A stretch of 64,000 nucleotides of DNA from Endozoicomonas euniceicola (GTDB lineage Bacteria; Pseudomonadota; Gammaproteobacteria; Pseudomonadales; Endozoicomonadaceae): the NCBI RefSeq assembly GCF_025562755.1, contig NZ_CP103300.1, positions 5,334,501 through 5,398,500 on the forward strand. The letters are read 5' to 3'. Shown here in pieces: positions 8,969 to 16,615 of the stretch. Position 1 is the first letter of the stretch. Each line of letters begins with the position of its first letter. The notes beneath the pieces were generated by a model. That model saw only the letters and a program-made list of their open reading frames with translations. It searched no databases and was not told where the DNA came from. Made by a program: the position numbers and the translations under genes.

Positions 8969-10342
8969 TTAGAGCGGAAGTTTTTTGAGTTTATTTCTTG
9001 TCGCGAAATGGTGTATGGCAATGCCTGTCACGGTTAATAGCACAGCAGCGGCAACAGACATAATAACGATTACAGACTCTTGGAAGATAGCATATGATTT
9101 AGATAAATGTGGATTGTCAGGCTCAACAGGCTTCTCTGCGCCAAGACTCGAAAGATCATAACGGTAGGTGAATAACCCGATTTCTTTATCTCCCAGGTCA
9201 AGGGCCAGCTCATTTTTCCCGGGGTTGAATGCACCACTGCAGGAGCCTGTGTTTGCAGCTATAAAATCAGCTTTCTTTACTTCTTTCGGGTCAGCGACAT
9301 TATAAATAGTGACTCCAGAGTCTTTACCAAGGGTTCCCAACGCCATCAGCTTCCCGTCACGACTAATATCAACGAAAGACACTGGTCTTGTTATTTCTTC
9401 CGGAACGGTTGTCAGAACTGGCTTTTGGGGATGCTGCATATCGTAGAGGAGGAGCGAATGACGAAATGTATAACCCGCCACGGCAAGCCATTTTGAGTCA
9501 GGGGCGATAGCCACACTGATAGACCAGTGACCAGGTTTATCTCCCGGCATCTTTTCAGTAGCCAGAAGTTTTGGGTTGCTCAGGTCAGCCAGGTCATAGA
9601 CCATAAGCCTGAAGCCATTACCGGTAAAAGCCATCCACTTTTCATCAGGGCTGATGGCGACATCCGTCAGTGTGTAGTCTGTTTCTATAACTGACTGTTT
9701 TATTGGTTTTTTTGGGTCGCTGATATTATAAATCTGGATTAATCCGTCCCTTCCTCCTGCGACCATGAAGGTTCCGCTGCTGCTGACTTTAACGCAACTG
9801 GCTTGTGTGGTTTTATTATCATCTATTGAATTTTGCCATGGCAGTGTCATGACATGGGCCGGGTGTTTTATGTCTTCTACGTTATGAATAACAATTTGAC
9901 CGACTTCGTCAATTCTTACCAGATGCCGTCCATCGGGTGTAAAGCTGTTGTCGTAATTAAAACTATGTCTGATGGCTGTTTTTTCAACTTCGACGGGGTG
10001 GTTGATCTGGCCGATGTCGTAGGTGATGTAGCGACCCCCGTACTCAAAATGGTACGGTTTCTCTCCGCCTTTTGCCACTTTGTCACTTTCTTTTGTTGAA
10101 AACCGAATTCCGGTGTTGAGATACCGGCTATCCGGGGAAAACGTCATCGCTTTAACGTAGCTATAAGATGGAAGCTTGATGTCATCACTAAAGTCAATTT
10201 TGCCTTTTTCCTCCAGACTGAAGCCGGTTGAAGGGGATGCCTTTGTGGGGAGCAGAGTTCTTTGAGAGGCTGGGTTTGCCTGAGAGCCAGTTGTTATGGC
10301 TCCAAGCAACAAAAAAGCTCCCATGATCATAGGCATGCTCAT
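8969..10342 (-). CDS. Exported beta-propeller protein with C-terminal membrane anchor, copy 2
   Basis: At 457 residues this is the most diverged of the five propellers in its blades, for example FGYGGRYITYD-like and HWSISVAIAPD variants. It has the same signal segment (MPMIMGAFLLLGAI) and the same blade pattern. The C-terminal tail is unrelated to copy 1: the membrane helix is VIVIMSVAAAVLLTVTGIAI, followed by a short basic end. The order propeller, rluF fragment, YopT-like gene repeats that of copy 1. Confidence 0.75.
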   Translation of the reverse strand: MSMPMIMGAFLLLGAITTGSQANPASQRTLLPTKASPSTGFSLEEKGKIDFSDDIKLPSYSYVKAMTFSPDSRYLNTGIRFSTKESDKVAKGGEKPYHFEYGGRYITYDIGQINHPVEVEKTAIRHSFNYDNSFTPDGRHLVRIDEVGQIVIHNVEDIKHPAHVMTLPWQNSIDDNKTTQASCVKVSSSGTFMVAGGRDGLIQIYNISDPKKPIKQSVIETDYTLTDVAISPDEKWMAFTGNGFRLMVYDLADLSNPKLLATEKMPGDKPGHWSISVAIAPDSKWLAVAGYTFRHSLLLYDMQHPQKPVLTTVPEEITRPVSFVDISRDGKLMALGTLGKDSGVTIYNVADPKEVKKADFIAANTGSCSGAFNPGKNELALDLGDKEIGLFTYRYDLSSLGAEKPVEPDNPHLSKSYAIFQESVIVIMSVAAAVLLTVTGIAIHHFATRNKLKKLPL

Positions 10343-10434
10343 AATAGACTGTCCTGCACTCAGTAATGAGGTTAATCAGTAAAGACCAGGGAATGCAGTT
10401 TTGCTATTTTTGGCTTGTTATTGTCAGTCATCCC

Positions 10435-10480
10435 AGACACTTTTTATTTGCCCGGCAACAGGGTGCAGCCTGCCCAGTTA
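10435..10480 (-). pseudogene. 3' fragment of rnm between propeller genes
   Basis: About 45 bp match the 3' end of rnm (18060-18115), including the codons for the last residues VPGQITSVWED. The match stops abruptly at GCCCAGTTAATAG, where the conserved post-propeller element begins. The same junction occurs near 12045-12088 and 13733-13782, so each tandem unit carries this scar. Confidence 0.7.
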
Positions 10481-10487
10481 ATAGTAA

Positions 10488-10548
10488 GGACAAGTCAGGG
10501 AAGCAGAAGGCAGGGATATCCCTGCTTCCACTCCCTGTCTGAATGGTT
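10488..10548 (-). terminator. Conserved structured element after propeller gene, copy C
   Basis: The stem here reads GCAGGGA with TCCCTGT. Both arms have changed relative to copy B so that pairing is kept, which supports selection on RNA structure. Confidence 0.5.
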
Positions 10549-10553
10549 GCCGT

Positions 10554-11981
10554 TCAGATAGGAGCAATTTTCCTGAGTTCATATTCTTCTTTCGAAGACC
10601 AGTATTGACAGCCAACTGAGATAATTGAGGAAACAAGGCCAACAACGTACAAAAGAGCAACAATATTCCAATCTACAGCGAAAGGGGATTCTGTTCGATT
10701 TTGAGGATAAGGCTTAATGTAATTCGGCCTCGGCCTCGCTTCGGCAGGACCCGCAGGGCTAGAACTGTAGGTAAATAACACGATCTCCTGATCACCCAAA
10801 TCAAGAGTTAGCTGGTCTTTCACAGGGCTGAATGCCCCACCGTAAGAGTTTGTTTTTGCAGCTATAAAATAAACTTCCTTTGCTTTTTTCGGGTCAGCGA
10901 CATTATAAATAGTGACTCCAGCGCCTTCACCAAGGGTTCCCATGGCCATCAACTTCCCGTCACGACTAATGTCAACAAAAGACACTGGTCTTTTAACTTC
11001 TTCTGGAACGGGTATCAGAACTGGCTTTTCCGGGTGCTCCATATCATAAAGGAGGAGCGAATGATGCAATGCATAACCCGCCACAGCAAGCCATTTTGAG
11101 TCAGGGGCGATAGCTACACTAATAGACCTGTGACCAGGTTTATTCCCCGGCATCTTTTCAGTAGCCAGAAGTTTGGGGTTGCTCAGGTCAGCCAGGTCAT
11201 AGACCATAAGGCTGAAACCATTGCCGGTAAAAGCCACCCACTTCTCATCAGGGCTGATGGCGACATCCGTCAGTGTGTAGTCTGTTTCTATAACTGACTG
11301 TTTTATTGGTTTTTTTGGGTCGCTGATATTATAAATCTGGATTAATCCGTCCCTTCCTCCTGCGACCATGAAGGTTCCGCTGCTGCTGACTTTAACGCAG
11401 CTGGCTTGTCGAATTTTATTCTCTGTAGCATCTTGCCATGGCAGTGACATGACATAAGACGGGTGTTTCATGCCTTCTACGTTTTCAATAACAATCTGAC
11501 CATTGACGTCAATTCTTACCAGGTGCCGCCCATCGGATGTGAAGCTGTTGTCGTAATTAAAATTATGCCTGACGGCTGTTTTCTCAGCTTGTACAGGCTG
11601 GTTGAGCTGACTGATATCGTAGGTGATGTACTCGCTACCGTACTGAATGTCGTGCAGTTCCTCTGCGTCTCTTACCACTTTGTTGCTTTCTTTTGTTGTA
11701 AACCGAACCCCGGTGTTGATATATCGGCCATCCGGGGAAAATGTCATCGCTCTAACGTGTTCATAAGGTGGCAGGTCGAGGTCGATGTCACTACTAAAGT
11801 TGATTTTGCCTTGTTTCGTCAGTATGAAGGCGGTTGAAGGGGGTGTCTCTGCAGAAAGCGGAGTTGTTTGAGAGGCTGGTTTTGCCTGAGAGCCAGTTGT
11901 TATGGCTCCAAGCAACAAAAATGCTCCCATCATCATAGGCATGCTCATAATAGACTGTCCTGTACTCAGTAATGAGGTCAA
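10554..11981 (-). CDS. Exported beta-propeller protein with C-terminal membrane anchor, copy 3
   Basis: The 475-residue protein has the family layout: signal segment (start probably at the Met in SIMSMPMM), propeller to about residue 400, then a Pro/Arg-rich linker (RPRPNYIKPYPQN) and one membrane helix ending in the tail LRKIAPI. The linker and tail are shared with copy 4 but not with copies 1, 2 and 5. Long stretches of the propeller are identical to neighbouring copies, which suggests recent duplication or gene conversion. Its last blade has changed (TNSYGGAFSPVKDQLTLDL in place of a Cys-containing segment). Confidence 0.75.
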   Translation of the reverse strand: MTSLLSTGQSIMSMPMMMGAFLLLGAITTGSQAKPASQTTPLSAETPPSTAFILTKQGKINFSSDIDLDLPPYEHVRAMTFSPDGRYINTGVRFTTKESNKVVRDAEELHDIQYGSEYITYDISQLNQPVQAEKTAVRHNFNYDNSFTSDGRHLVRIDVNGQIVIENVEGMKHPSYVMSLPWQDATENKIRQASCVKVSSSGTFMVAGGRDGLIQIYNISDPKKPIKQSVIETDYTLTDVAISPDEKWVAFTGNGFSLMVYDLADLSNPKLLATEKMPGNKPGHRSISVAIAPDSKWLAVAGYALHHSLLLYDMEHPEKPVLIPVPEEVKRPVSFVDISRDGKLMAMGTLGEGAGVTIYNVADPKKAKEVYFIAAKTNSYGGAFSPVKDQLTLDLGDQEIVLFTYSSSPAGPAEARPRPNYIKPYPQNRTESPFAVDWNIVALLYVVGLVSSIISVGCQYWSSKEEYELRKIAPI

Positions 11982-12097
11982 CCAGTAAAGACCAGGGAAT
12001 GCAGCTTTGCTATTTTTTGCTTGTTATTGTCAGTCATCCCAGGCACTTTTTATTTGCCCGGCAACAGGGTGCAGCCTGCCCAGTTAATAGTAAGGGC

Positions 12098-12155
12098 AAG
12101 TCAGGGAAGCAGAAGACAGTAATATCCCTGTTTCCACTTCCTGTCTGAATGGTTG
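12098..12155 (-). terminator. Conserved structured element after propeller gene, copy D
   Basis: This is the same element as at 10488, with a GACAG/CTGTC stem, between the rnm 3' scar and the propeller stop at 12160. Confidence 0.45.
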
Positions 12156-12159
12156 CCGT

Positions 12160-13641
12160 TCAGATAGGAGCAATTTTCCTGAGTTGACGTTTTTTCTCGT
12201 AGTCACCATGGAGTAGAAAGCCAATTGTAGTAATTACGAGACCAAAGCCAACAGCCGGTATAATTATTATAATTGTAAGATTTTCTATATATGAAGGGGA
12301 TTCAGTTGGATTTTGAGGATAAGGCTTAATGTAATTCGGCCTCGGCCTCGGCCTCGCTACGGCAGGACTCGCGGGGCTATGACTGTAGGTAAATAACCGG
12401 ATCTCCTGATCACCCAAATCAAGAGCCAGCTGATCTTTCACAGGGCTGAATGCACCGCCGTAAGATTCTGTTTTTGCAGCTATAAAATAAACTTCCTTTG
12501 CTTTTTTCGGGTCAGCGACATTATAAATAGTGACTCCAGCGCCTTCACCAAGGGTTCCCATAGCCATCAACTTTCCGTCACGACTAATGTCAACAAAGGA
12601 CACTGGTCTTTTAACTTCTTCTGGAACGGGTATCAGAACTGGCTTTTCCGGGTGCTCCATATCATAAAGGAGGAGCGAATGATGCAATGCATAACCCGCC
12701 ACGGCAAGCCATTTTGAGTCAGGGGCGATAGCCACACTAATAGACCTGTGACCAGGTTTATTCCCCGGCATCTTTTCAGTAGTCAGAAGTTTAGGGTTGC
12801 TCAGGTCAGCCAGGTCATAGACCATAAGGCTGAAACCATTGCCGGTAAAAGCCACCCACTTCTCATCAGGGCTGATGGCGACATCGGTTAGTGTGAGGCC
12901 TGTTTCTATAGTTGACTGTTCTATTGGGTTTTTTGGGTCGGTGATATTATAAATCTTGATTAATCCGTCCCTTCCTCCTGCGACCATGAAGGTTCCGCTG
13001 TTACTAACTTCAACGCAGCTGGCCTGTCGAATTTTATTATCTGTAGCATCTTGCCATGGCAGTGACATGACATAAGCCGGGTGTTTCATGTCTTCTACGT
13101 TTTCAATAACAATCTGACCATTGACGTCAACTCTTACCAGGTGCCGCCCATCGGGTGTGAAGCTGTTGTCGTAATTAAAGACGGCTGTTTTCTCAACTTC
13201 GACAGGCTGGTTGAGCTGGCTGATATCGTAGGTGATGTACTCGCCACCGTACTGAATGTCGTGCAGTTTCCCTCCATCTCTTACCACTTTGTCGCTTTCT
13301 TTTGTTGTAAACCGAATCCCGGTGTTGATATACCGGCCATCCGGGGAAAATGTCATCGCTCTAACGTGGCTGTAAGGGGGCAGGTCGATGTCACTGCTAA
13401 AGTTAATTTGGCCTTTTTTCTCCAGAATGGAGCCGGCTGAGGAGGATATCTGTGTGGGGGAGGGAGTTTTTTGGTTGATGTTATTACTAAAATTAAATTT
13501 GCCTTTTTCCTCCAGGCTGAAGCCAGTTGAAGGGGATGTCTCTGTAGAGAGCGGAGTTGTTTGAGAGGCTGGGTTTGCCTGAGAGCCAGTTGTTATGGCT
13601 CCAAGCAACAAAAATGCTCCCATCATCATAGGCATGCTCAT
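12160..13641 (-). CDS. Exported beta-propeller protein with C-terminal membrane anchor, copy 4
   Basis: This is the longest copy, at 493 residues. The extra length is a tandem duplication of the linker after the signal peptide: a segment like STGFSLEEKGKFNFSNNIN is followed by SSAGSILEKKGQINFSSDI. The blades up to about residue 290 are nearly identical to copy 1, while the end (linker RPRPRPNYIKPYPQNPTE and tail LRKIAPI) matches copy 3. It is therefore a mosaic of two family members. One membrane helix, rich in Ile, precedes the tail. Confidence 0.75.
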   Translation of the reverse strand: MSMPMMMGAFLLLGAITTGSQANPASQTTPLSTETSPSTGFSLEEKGKFNFSNNINQKTPSPTQISSSAGSILEKKGQINFSSDIDLPPYSHVRAMTFSPDGRYINTGIRFTTKESDKVVRDGGKLHDIQYGGEYITYDISQLNQPVEVEKTAVFNYDNSFTPDGRHLVRVDVNGQIVIENVEDMKHPAYVMSLPWQDATDNKIRQASCVEVSNSGTFMVAGGRDGLIKIYNITDPKNPIEQSTIETGLTLTDVAISPDEKWVAFTGNGFSLMVYDLADLSNPKLLTTEKMPGNKPGHRSISVAIAPDSKWLAVAGYALHHSLLLYDMEHPEKPVLIPVPEEVKRPVSFVDISRDGKLMAMGTLGEGAGVTIYNVADPKKAKEVYFIAAKTESYGGAFSPVKDQLALDLGDQEIRLFTYSHSPASPAVARPRPRPNYIKPYPQNPTESPSYIENLTIIIIIPAVGFGLVITTIGFLLHGDYEKKRQLRKIAPI

Positions 13642-13732
13642 AATAGGCTGTCTCGCACTTAAAAGTCAGGCCAGCCAGTAAAGACCAGAAAATGCAGTTT
13701 TGCTATTTTTTGTCTGTTATTGCCAGTCATCC

Positions 13733-13845
13733 CTGACACTTTTTATTTGCCCGGTAACAGGGCGCAGCCTGCCCAGTTAATAGTAAGGGCAAGTCAGGGA
13801 AGCAGAAGACAGTAATATCCCTGTTTCCACTTCCTGTCTGAATGG
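13733..13845 (-). other. rnm 3' scar plus conserved structured element, copy E (no propeller attached)
   Basis: The first part (13733-13782) matches the 3' end of rnm. The second (13790-13845) is the structured element found after the propeller genes. Here the position where a propeller gene would end is occupied by the IS200/IS605 element starting near 13853. A sixth propeller copy may have been lost. Confidence 0.6.
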
Positions 13846-13926
13846 TTGCTGCTTAGCAAAATCGTCGTAAACCCTCGCCCAATGCGGGCGGGGATATAAG
13901 ACGGGAAGGCGCAGAGCCTTCCGCCA

Positions 13927-14355
13927 TCAATCAGGTGTACTCTGGCTATTAACGTAGTCCTTCAGAGTCTCGATAGTTGCACCGCCAGCACTGCAAGCAA
14001 AGTAAGACCTTGACCACATTAAGCCTGCTTTGCTCTGAGCAGTAAGGTGGGTATTCAGCATTCGCAACCGTCTTGATGATGTTGATTTGAGATTATTTAC
14101 CATGACACTGATAGCCAGTTTTGGTGGGTAGGCCACCAACAGGTGTACGTGATCTTTTTCGCCATCCATTTCAAGTAACTGGCATTCCAGTTTTTCACAT
14201 GCACTCTCGAACGACTCCCGTAACTGCTTGATCATATAGCCATCAAAAAGCTTTCGCCTGTACTTTGTCGTGAACACCAAATGAACAACCAGCTTGGTAA
14301 CGCTATGTCGTTTGCGAAGATACCCTTTAAGCAAATCTTTATTGTGTGCGCTCAC
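13927..14355 (-). CDS. tnpA: IS200-like transposase TnpA (HUH, Y1)
   Basis: This 142-residue single-strand transposase has the HUH pair as HVHLL near residue 70. The catalytic Tyr would lie in the C-terminal helix, where a Tyr occurs in LKDYVNSQ (about residue 133). Family members cut hairpin ends of the top strand and join them into circles. The length is normal. It is divergent from tnpB, with 65 bp between the two starts. Confidence 0.88.
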   Translation of the reverse strand: MSAHNKDLLKGYLRKRHSVTKLVVHLVFTTKYRRKLFDGYMIKQLRESFESACEKLECQLLEMDGEKDHVHLLVAYPPKLAISVMVNNLKSTSSRRLRMLNTHLTAQSKAGLMWSRSYFACSAGGATIETLKDYVNSQSTPD

Positions 14356-14420
14356 TTGAAAACCTCTTTCAAATACCTATAATATAAATTTTATATTAAT
14401 GAGCACTGAAATAACGTTCC

Positions 14421-15593
14421 ATGCTGAGAGCCACCAAAGTACGAATCTATCCAACATCAGAGCAGGCGGAATTTCTCGACCGTCAGTTTGATGCTGTGCG
14501 GTTCGTATGGAACAAGGCCCTGGCTATTAAGGTTCATTATTACAAGGTTCGTGGGCAGAGCCTTTCTCCCAAAAAACACCTGAAGCCCTTGCTGGCAAAA
14601 GCCAAGAAAAGCCGAAAGTACTCATGGCTGAAAAACGCTGACTCTATTGCACTGCAACAGGCCACTATCAATCTGGATACGGCCTTTCAAAACTTTTTCA
14701 ATCCCAAATTGCAGGCAAGATTTCCTCGCTTCAAGAAAAAGCATGGCAAGCAAAGTAGCTACCATTGTACGTCTGTCTCTGTGGGCGATAACTGGATAAA
14801 AATCCCCAAGTGCAAGCCCATAAGGGCTAAAGTGCATCGTGAAATAGTGGGTAAGGTGAAGTCTGTCACCCTGAGCAGAACGCTAACCGGCAAGTATTTT
14901 GCCTCCATATTGGCTGATGATACCCAGGAACAACCAAAACAGATTGATAATCTTGAAGCTAATCAGGTTGTCGGTGTTGATATGGGGATTACTGGTCTGG
15001 CTATCACCAGTACCGGCCATAAGACTGGCAATCCTCGCTTTCTGAAAAAAGCACAACGTAACCTGAAAAGAAAACAACAGGCTCTATCTCGCTGCAAGAA
15101 AGGCTCAAAAGGTAGGCACAAAGCCCGTTTATTGGTGGCAAAGGCGCATGAGCGTGTAGCCTTTGCCCGTAATGATTTTCAGCATAAGCTATCAAAACAA
15201 CTCATCGACGAAAACCAAGCGGTGATTGTGGAGGCACTGAAAGTTAAAAACATGCTCAAGAACAAGCGTCTTGCTCGTTCTATTGCTGATGCTGGCTGGC
15301 ATTCACTGATAACCAAACTCGAATACAAGGCAAAGCAGGAAGGTAAACATCTGGTGAAGATAGACCAGTGGTTTGCATCCTCTAAAACTTGCTCAGTCTG
15401 CGATTTGAAACAGGAAAAAATGCCATTGAGAATCCGATCATGGGAGTGTAGCTGTGGTGCTATCCATGACCGGGATATTAATGCAGCTCGCAATATCAAG
15501 AAGCAAGGCATATTGAAATTAAAGGCGGAAGGACTGTCCGTTTCTGCTGATGGAGGCTTGCGTAAATCCGGCAGACTGTCGGTTGCTGCCTAA
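14421..15593 (+). CDS. tnpB: TnpB RNA-guided nuclease (IS605 OrfB)
   Basis: The 390-residue protein has the usual TnpB layout. The N-terminal part is basic (LRATKVRIYPTSEQAEFL). The split RuvC domain has Asp in VGVDMGITGL (about residue 187) and Glu in VIVEALKVKNML (about 271). A zinc ribbon CSVCDLKQ...CSCGAI (about 330-355) is followed by the last Asp in HDRDINAARNI. All three acidic residues are present, so it is probably active. TnpB cuts DNA next to a short motif using an omega-RNA from the element's right end, which helps the element survive after excision. Confidence 0.9.
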   Translation: MLRATKVRIYPTSEQAEFLDRQFDAVRFVWNKALAIKVHYYKVRGQSLSPKKHLKPLLAKAKKSRKYSWLKNADSIALQQATINLDTAFQNFFNPKLQARFPRFKKKHGKQSSYHCTSVSVGDNWIKIPKCKPIRAKVHREIVGKVKSVTLSRTLTGKYFASILADDTQEQPKQIDNLEANQVVGVDMGITGLAITSTGHKTGNPRFLKKAQRNLKRKQQALSRCKKGSKGRHKARLLVAKAHERVAFARNDFQHKLSKQLIDENQAVIVEALKVKNMLKNKRLARSIADAGWHSLITKLEYKAKQEGKHLVKIDQWFASSKTCSVCDLKQEKMPLRIRSWECSCGAIHDRDINAARNIKKQGILKLKAEGLSVSADGGLRKSGRLSVAA

Positions 15594-15640
15594 GAAATCA
15601 GAAGCCTCACCCGATAGGGTGGGGAGCAGTCACGTAGGAG
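15490..15640 (+). ncRNA. Putative omega-RNA (reRNA) of the IS605 element
   Basis: In this family the guide RNA overlaps the 3' end of tnpB and runs to the right tip. Here that region ends in the strong hairpin at 15606-15625. The guide itself would be the bases just after the right end, near 15645. This is called from position and family knowledge, with no direct evidence of transcription. Confidence 0.45.
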
Positions 15641-15695
15641 TAGCTTTTCTGTCGGGGAGATCAACGATTTGTATCAAGGTGTTCTTCATCTTCAC

Positions 15696-16394
15696 TTATA
15701 GCTGTTTCAGGCGTAGAACCTGGCTGCCTGAAAGCGCCTGAATCTGGTTGCACGGCAAGTCGTCCAGGTGCAGGGACTCCATACGCAGTCGTTGCAGGTC
15801 AATCACCCGATAACCCAGTGCTTTGCTCATACGACGAATCTGTCGGTTCATGCCCTGGGTCAGGGTAATCAGGAATACATTGTCTGATTGTCGTTTAACC
15901 TGACAGGGCAGGGTGGTGACGTTTTTGCCAGAAGTGCTGTAGGAGACACCGAGGGACATCGTTCCCAGAAAATGTTCAGTCACTGGCTTATCGACAGTGA
16001 CCCGGTACTCTTTTTCATGGTAATAGTCCGGGTGCAGCAACCGCTGGCAAAGCTCACCGTCGTTGGTCAGTAACATGAGTCCATGGGAGTCTTTGTCCAG
16101 TCGTCCAACCGGAAATACCCGAACCGGTATGTTGATCTGATGAAGAATGCTGTCGGCATCCTGAGGGTTGCAGACACAATCAATGCCAATGGGCTTGTTA
16201 TACAGGTAGTAGTGATACTCTGCGGGTGGGTCAATGGTTTTGCCATTGACGACAATAGTGTCGTTATCGCTGACACGATCAGTGTGTAGGGCTGCTCTGT
16301 CGTTTAGCTGAACCTGTCCCGACTCAATCAGACGGCAGGCGGCACGTCTGGAACACAGACCGGAGTCTGCTATGTACTTGGCAATTCGAATCAT
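15696..16394 (-). CDS. rluF: RluF/RluE-type 23S rRNA pseudouridine synthase
   Basis: The 232-residue protein has an N-terminal S4 domain (IRIAKYIADSGLCSRRAACRLIE) and the catalytic motif GRLDKDSHGLMLLTNDGEL (about residues 100-118), whose Asp is the nucleophile. The HEKEYRVTVDKP segment resembles RluF more than RluB. It lacks the long basic tail of E. coli RluF, so RluE-like activity is possible. Its first 60 bp occur twice more as fragments at 5870 and 8763, showing that this gene stood at the edge of a duplicating unit. Confidence 0.82.
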   Translation of the reverse strand: MIRIAKYIADSGLCSRRAACRLIESGQVQLNDRAALHTDRVSDNDTIVVNGKTIDPPAEYHYYLYNKPIGIDCVCNPQDADSILHQINIPVRVFPVGRLDKDSHGLMLLTNDGELCQRLLHPDYYHEKEYRVTVDKPVTEHFLGTMSLGVSYSTSGKNVTTLPCQVKRQSDNVFLITLTQGMNRQIRRMSKALGYRVIDLQRLRMESLHLDDLPCNQIQALSGSQVLRLKQL

Positions 16395-16421
16395 AAAGCG
16401 GTTTGGTACTTATCAGTAAGA

Positions 16422-16485
16422 GCAAGTCAGGGAAGCAAAAAGCAAGAATATCCCTGTTTCCACTTTTTGCCTACAAAAAAGGACT
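16422..16485 (-). terminator. Conserved structured element after propeller gene, copy F
   Basis: This is the most A-rich version (GCAAAAAGCAAGAA arm). It lies between rluF and the fifth propeller and is probably close to the ancestral arrangement. Confidence 0.4.
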
Positions 16486-16540
16486 GTTTTGAACGACCGC
16501 TTTCAGGTGGTGATTAATGCCGTACTTTGAACGGTTACAG

Positions 16541-16615
16541 CTTAGCAAAATCGCCGTAGACCCTCGCTCAATGCGAGGGTTTTGCGACACCCTCGATAAG
16601 GCGAGGAGTGTCACA
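16541..16615. mobile_element. Minimal IS605-derived palindromic element (PATE-like)
   Basis: About 75 bp contain two hairpins side by side: CCCTCGC-TCAAT-GCGAGGG and a GACAC(C)CTCG-ATAA-GGCGAGGAGTGTC stem. The first 35 bp match the left end of the IS605 element at 13853. It looks like two element ends with the genes deleted. It touches the 3' end of the fifth propeller gene and may have replaced its last codons. Confidence 0.5.

Larger units (their letters stand above)
13853..15645. mobile_element. IS200/IS605-family element (divergent tnpA and tnpB)
   Basis: The element has a Y1 transposase gene and a tnpB gene reading away from each other. The left side has a hairpin-forming end (13871-13896, CCCTCGCCC with GGGCGGGG). 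The right side has the hairpin CCTCACCC-GATA-GGGTGGGG at 15606-15625. Elements of this family move as single strands and have subterminal hairpins instead of terminal inverted repeats. The exact tips are estimated, because I could not align the element with an empty site. Confidence 0.65.

Noticed and set aside
11463..11837. Plus-strand ORFs of about 119-124 residues repeated in each propeller gene
   Set aside because: They are antisense shadows of the conserved propeller sequence and recur only because the genes are duplicated.
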